64,000 nucleotides of DNA from the NCBI GenBank assembly GCA_041913905.1, contig JAYSEK010000012.1:1-64000 (forward strand), in the 5' to 3' direction. The position numbers and the translations under genes are program-made. The notes under the pieces were generated by a model. It saw only the letters and a list, made by a program, of their open reading frames with translations. It did no database searches and was not told the origin of the DNA. This document shows, one piece after another, positions 61,940 through 64,000 of the stretch (positions are counted from its first letter, which is position 1; every line of letters begins with the position of its first letter). This DNA comes from Roseateles_B sp041913905. GTDB lineage: Bacteria; Pseudomonadota; Gammaproteobacteria; Burkholderiales; Burkholderiaceae_C.

Positions 61940-64000
61940 TCAGCTGCGCAAGGCGTCGATGGGCCGCAGGGCCAGGGCCAGCCGGCCATGGCGAAGGCTG
62001 GCCAGCAGGGCGACCGTCAACAGCACGGCCAGTGCCAGCGCCTGCGGCCACAGGCCCAGCGCGGCCCGGTCGGCAAAGCCTCCCAGATAGCGTTGCGCCA
62101 GTGCCCAGGACAGCGGCAAGCCGAGCAAGATCCCCGTCGCGAGCAGGAGCAGCAGTTCCCGGCCCAGGCTGCGCAGGGCCTGCCATGACCCCGCCCCGTG
62201 CAGCTTGCGCAGCACGATCTCGCGCGCATGGCGCTGCACCAGATGCGCTGACAGGGCGTAGATGCCCAAGCCGGCGATGACCAGGGCCAGCAAGGCGCAC
62301 AAGGCCACCAGGCGGCCCAGACGCAAATCCTGGACGTAGGGCTCCATCAGGGTGTCGCTCAGGTTTTCCAGGCGCAGGGCGCGCTGCGGAAAGTGGCGCG
62401 ACCACAGCGCCTTGAGCGAGGACTCGTCCAGCGGACGGCTGCTGCGAACCGTGAGCACGCCAGCATCGCCTGCGCCGGCCGTCTCCGGCGGTGCCTGCAG
62501 GCGAAACACCGTCGGCCGGCGCGGCTCGCGCGTGCTCTCCAGGGCCAGATGCTCGACCACCGCCACGACGCGGCTGTGCTGCACCGCCTGGTCCAGCCCG
62601 CGGGCCTGCTCCTGGACCAACTGGCCGACCGCGTCCTGCGGCTGCTGCCAACCCAGCGCCCGTGCTGCCAGCGTGTCGATCACCACGCGCTGCTCGGCTG
62701 GCGATGGGGGCTCGATCCGCCCGGCCAGCGGCCGGACCTGGTAGAGCGCGAAGAAATCGGCATCCACCGACTGCATGCGCAGCGTGGCTTGATGAGGCGG
62801 GCGCTCCAGCAGTGCCTCCTGTTCCTCGCGTCCCGAACCCAGGATCCACGCCGTCCAGGCCGAGGCCTGGACGCCTTGCTGCTGGCTCAGCGCCTGCCGA
62901 AAGGCATCCAGTTGGAGGCGTGTCGTTCCCTGCGGCAGGGTCAGGGCCTGCAGGCCATGGGGCTGGTAGCCCAGCTCGCGCTGCAGCACATGGCGGTTCT
63001 GGCCCCAGACGGTGAGGCCCATGCCCAGGACCAGCAGGGCGCTGCCGAACTGCAGGCCCCCGAACGCCCGGCGCAGCCAGCGGCCCGAGCGGCCTTCGCC
63101 GCCCAGCCTGCCCTGCAGGGCCTCGGCGCTGCGCAGTCGCCAGGCCAGCCAAGCCGGGTAGGCTGCGATGGCCAGCGTATTGATCAGGACCAGGACCAGC
63201 GCCAGCAACACGCAGGGCCAGGAGACGATCTCCGGCACGGGCAGCTCCAGCACGCCGGCCATCCAGGGCGCCAGCAGCCAGGCCAGCAGCAGGCCTGACG
63301 CGCCTGCCAGCGAGGCCTGCAGTGCGGCCTCGGCCACCGTCAGCCCCAGCAGGCCGGCCGGGCTGCTGCCCAGGCTCTTGCGGATCGCGATCTCACGCTG
63401 GCGCTGCAGCATGCGCACGCCGCCCAGATTGACGGCGTTGACCAGCGCCAGCAGACACAGCAGCAGGGCTGCGGCCAGCAAAGCCGACAACACCTGCTTC
63501 TGCGTCTGGCCGAGGCTGCCTTCGAAGCCGCGCTGGCTCACGGGCAGGGCGCGCATGAAAGCGGCCTTGCGGCCCTCGGCCACCCAGTCCGGCGGCAGGT
63601 GCGCGATCACCGGGCTGTGGTCCAGCAGGGACTGCGCCAGCGCGCCCACCTGCGCCGCGCTGCTGCCCGGCGTCAGGCGGCCCCAGACCTGTCCGTTCAT
63701 GAAGAACCAGGCGGTCTTGAGTTCCGCGCGGACGCCAGCGGCCGGGTGCTCGAAGCCCACCATGAGCTCCGCCTGTATGGGATGCCGTGGCGAAGGCGTG
63801 CGCACCACCGCGCCGATGCTCACCGGCGTCTGGCCCAGCAGCAGAGCCTGGCCCAGCACATCACTGCGGCCGAAGCTGCGGCGGGCAAAGGCCTCAGTGA
63901 CGACGATCTGGTCGGGCCGCGCCAGGGCCTGCATCGGGTCACCGTGCAGCGCCTGCAGCGCGAAGAGCCGAGCCAGCGAGGGATCCATGGCGGCGGCCTG
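61940..64000 (-). CDS. FtsX/MacB-type ABC permease, 5' end cut by window
   Basis: At least 682 residues of a permease running beyond position 64000, where the frame stays open. An extracytoplasmic domain (first about 160 residues here) is followed by FtsX helices (QVLSALLAAALLLCLLALVNAVNLGGVRMLQRQREIAIRKSLGSS), a second set of helices, another extracytoplasmic region and a C-terminal FtsX block (LVALCALLALVIAGLGIYALSAHLVQRHAREIVLRKLHGAG). This duplicated MacB_PCD-FtsX layout is typical of MacB-like exporters of peptides or lipids. Its ATPase is not visible here. The gene is convergent with liuR. Confidence 0.85.
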   Translation of the reverse strand, partial: QAAAMDPSLARLFALQALHGDPMQALARPDQIVVTEAFARRSFGRSDVLGQALLLGQTPVSIGAVVRTPSPRHPIQAELMVGFEHPAAGVRAELKTAWFFMNGQVWGRLTPGSSAAQVGALAQSLLDHSPVIAHLPPDWVAEGRKAAFMRALPVSQRGFEGSLGQTQKQVLSALLAAALLLCLLALVNAVNLGGVRMLQRQREIAIRKSLGSSPAGLLGLTVAEAALQASLAGASGLLLAWLLAPWMAGVLELPVPEIVSWPCVLLALVLVLINTLAIAAYPAWLAWRLRSAEALQGRLGGEGRSGRWLRRAFGGLQFGSALLVLGMGLTVWGQNRHVLQRELGYQPHGLQALTLPQGTTRLQLDAFRQALSQQQGVQASAWTAWILGSGREEQEALLERPPHQATLRMQSVDADFFALYQVRPLAGRIEPPSPAEQRVVIDTLAARALGWQQPQDAVGQLVQEQARGLDQAVQHSRVVAVVEHLALESTREPRRPTVFRLQAPPETAGAGDAGVLTVRSSRPLDESSLKALWSRHFPQRALRLENLSDTLMEPYVQDLRLGRLVALCALLALVIAGLGIYALSAHLVQRHAREIVLRKLHGAGSWQALRSLGRELLLLLATGILLGLPLSWALAQRYLGGFADRAALGLWPQALALAVLLTVALLASLRHGRLALALRPIDALRS

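Overview
The window is about 64 kb of GC-rich, densely coded chromosomal DNA from a betaproteobacterium, most likely order Burkholderiales and close to Roseateles, Mitsuaria or Pelomonas. This rests on gene content and order, not on a database search. Pointers are a DksA with a reduced zinc finger, the hslV-hslU / STAS protein / dksA block, the corC-lnt-glyQ-glyS-gmhB-plsC block, a PEP-CTERM protein, a LiuR-like MerR regulator and a fused isobutyryl-CoA mutase. No prophage, insertion sequence, CRISPR array or tRNA gene was recognised. One 100-N assembly gap lies inside a tandem repeat (47674-47773).

Layout. Positions 1-92 hold the 3' end of a 5S rRNA gene and its terminator. Positions 127-3610 carry a metallo-beta-lactamase-fold hydrolase, an acyl-CoA ligase and a FFLEELY-type protein. 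Positions 3.7-6.6 kb hold a lipase-like hydrolase, an 80-bp perfect tandem repeat and hydroxyphenylpyruvate dioxygenase divergent from an Lrp-type regulator. Positions 6.6-9.9 kb contain a methyltransferase, an HDOD protein preceded by three coupled small ORFs, a symmetrical promoter-like palindrome and a putative DNA-binding protein. Then come an EF-G-like GTPase, a D-amino-acid dehydrogenase behind a tandem glycine riboswitch, a PQQ-type sugar dehydrogenase, two coupled acetyltransferases, a diguanylate cyclase, AMP nucleosidase, two secreted proteins, CreA, a YdeI-like protein and two rhodanese paralogues.

Positions 23.3-32.9 kb are one tightly packed signalling operon: a 1158-residue sensor/GGDEF/EAL/receiver/PAS protein, a 58-residue unknown, an HDOD protein, two closely similar histidine kinases, a receiver protein with a degenerate HD-GYP domain, and another receiver. 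A chemotaxis receptor, a caspase-like protease and icmF follow.

The right half is mostly housekeeping: an EAL protein, coaX, an ABC-2 transporter, a K+ channel, hslUV, a STAS-like protein, dksA, a COG0523 GTPase, corC, lnt, glyQS, gmhB, plsC and a YgjP-type peptidase. It ends with a structured intergenic RNA candidate, an MBL hydrolase divergent from a LiuR-like regulator, and an FtsX-type permease cut by the window edge. The LiuR-like operator recurs upstream of icmF 22 kb away, which suggests shared control of branched-chain acyl-CoA metabolism.

The observations most worth following are the GC-rich palindromic repeat inserted in frame in both icmF and glyQ, the signalling operon with its small ORF, the small-ORF cluster near 8 kb, the GGA-rich structured region near 60 kb, and a GmhB lacking two catalytic aspartates.
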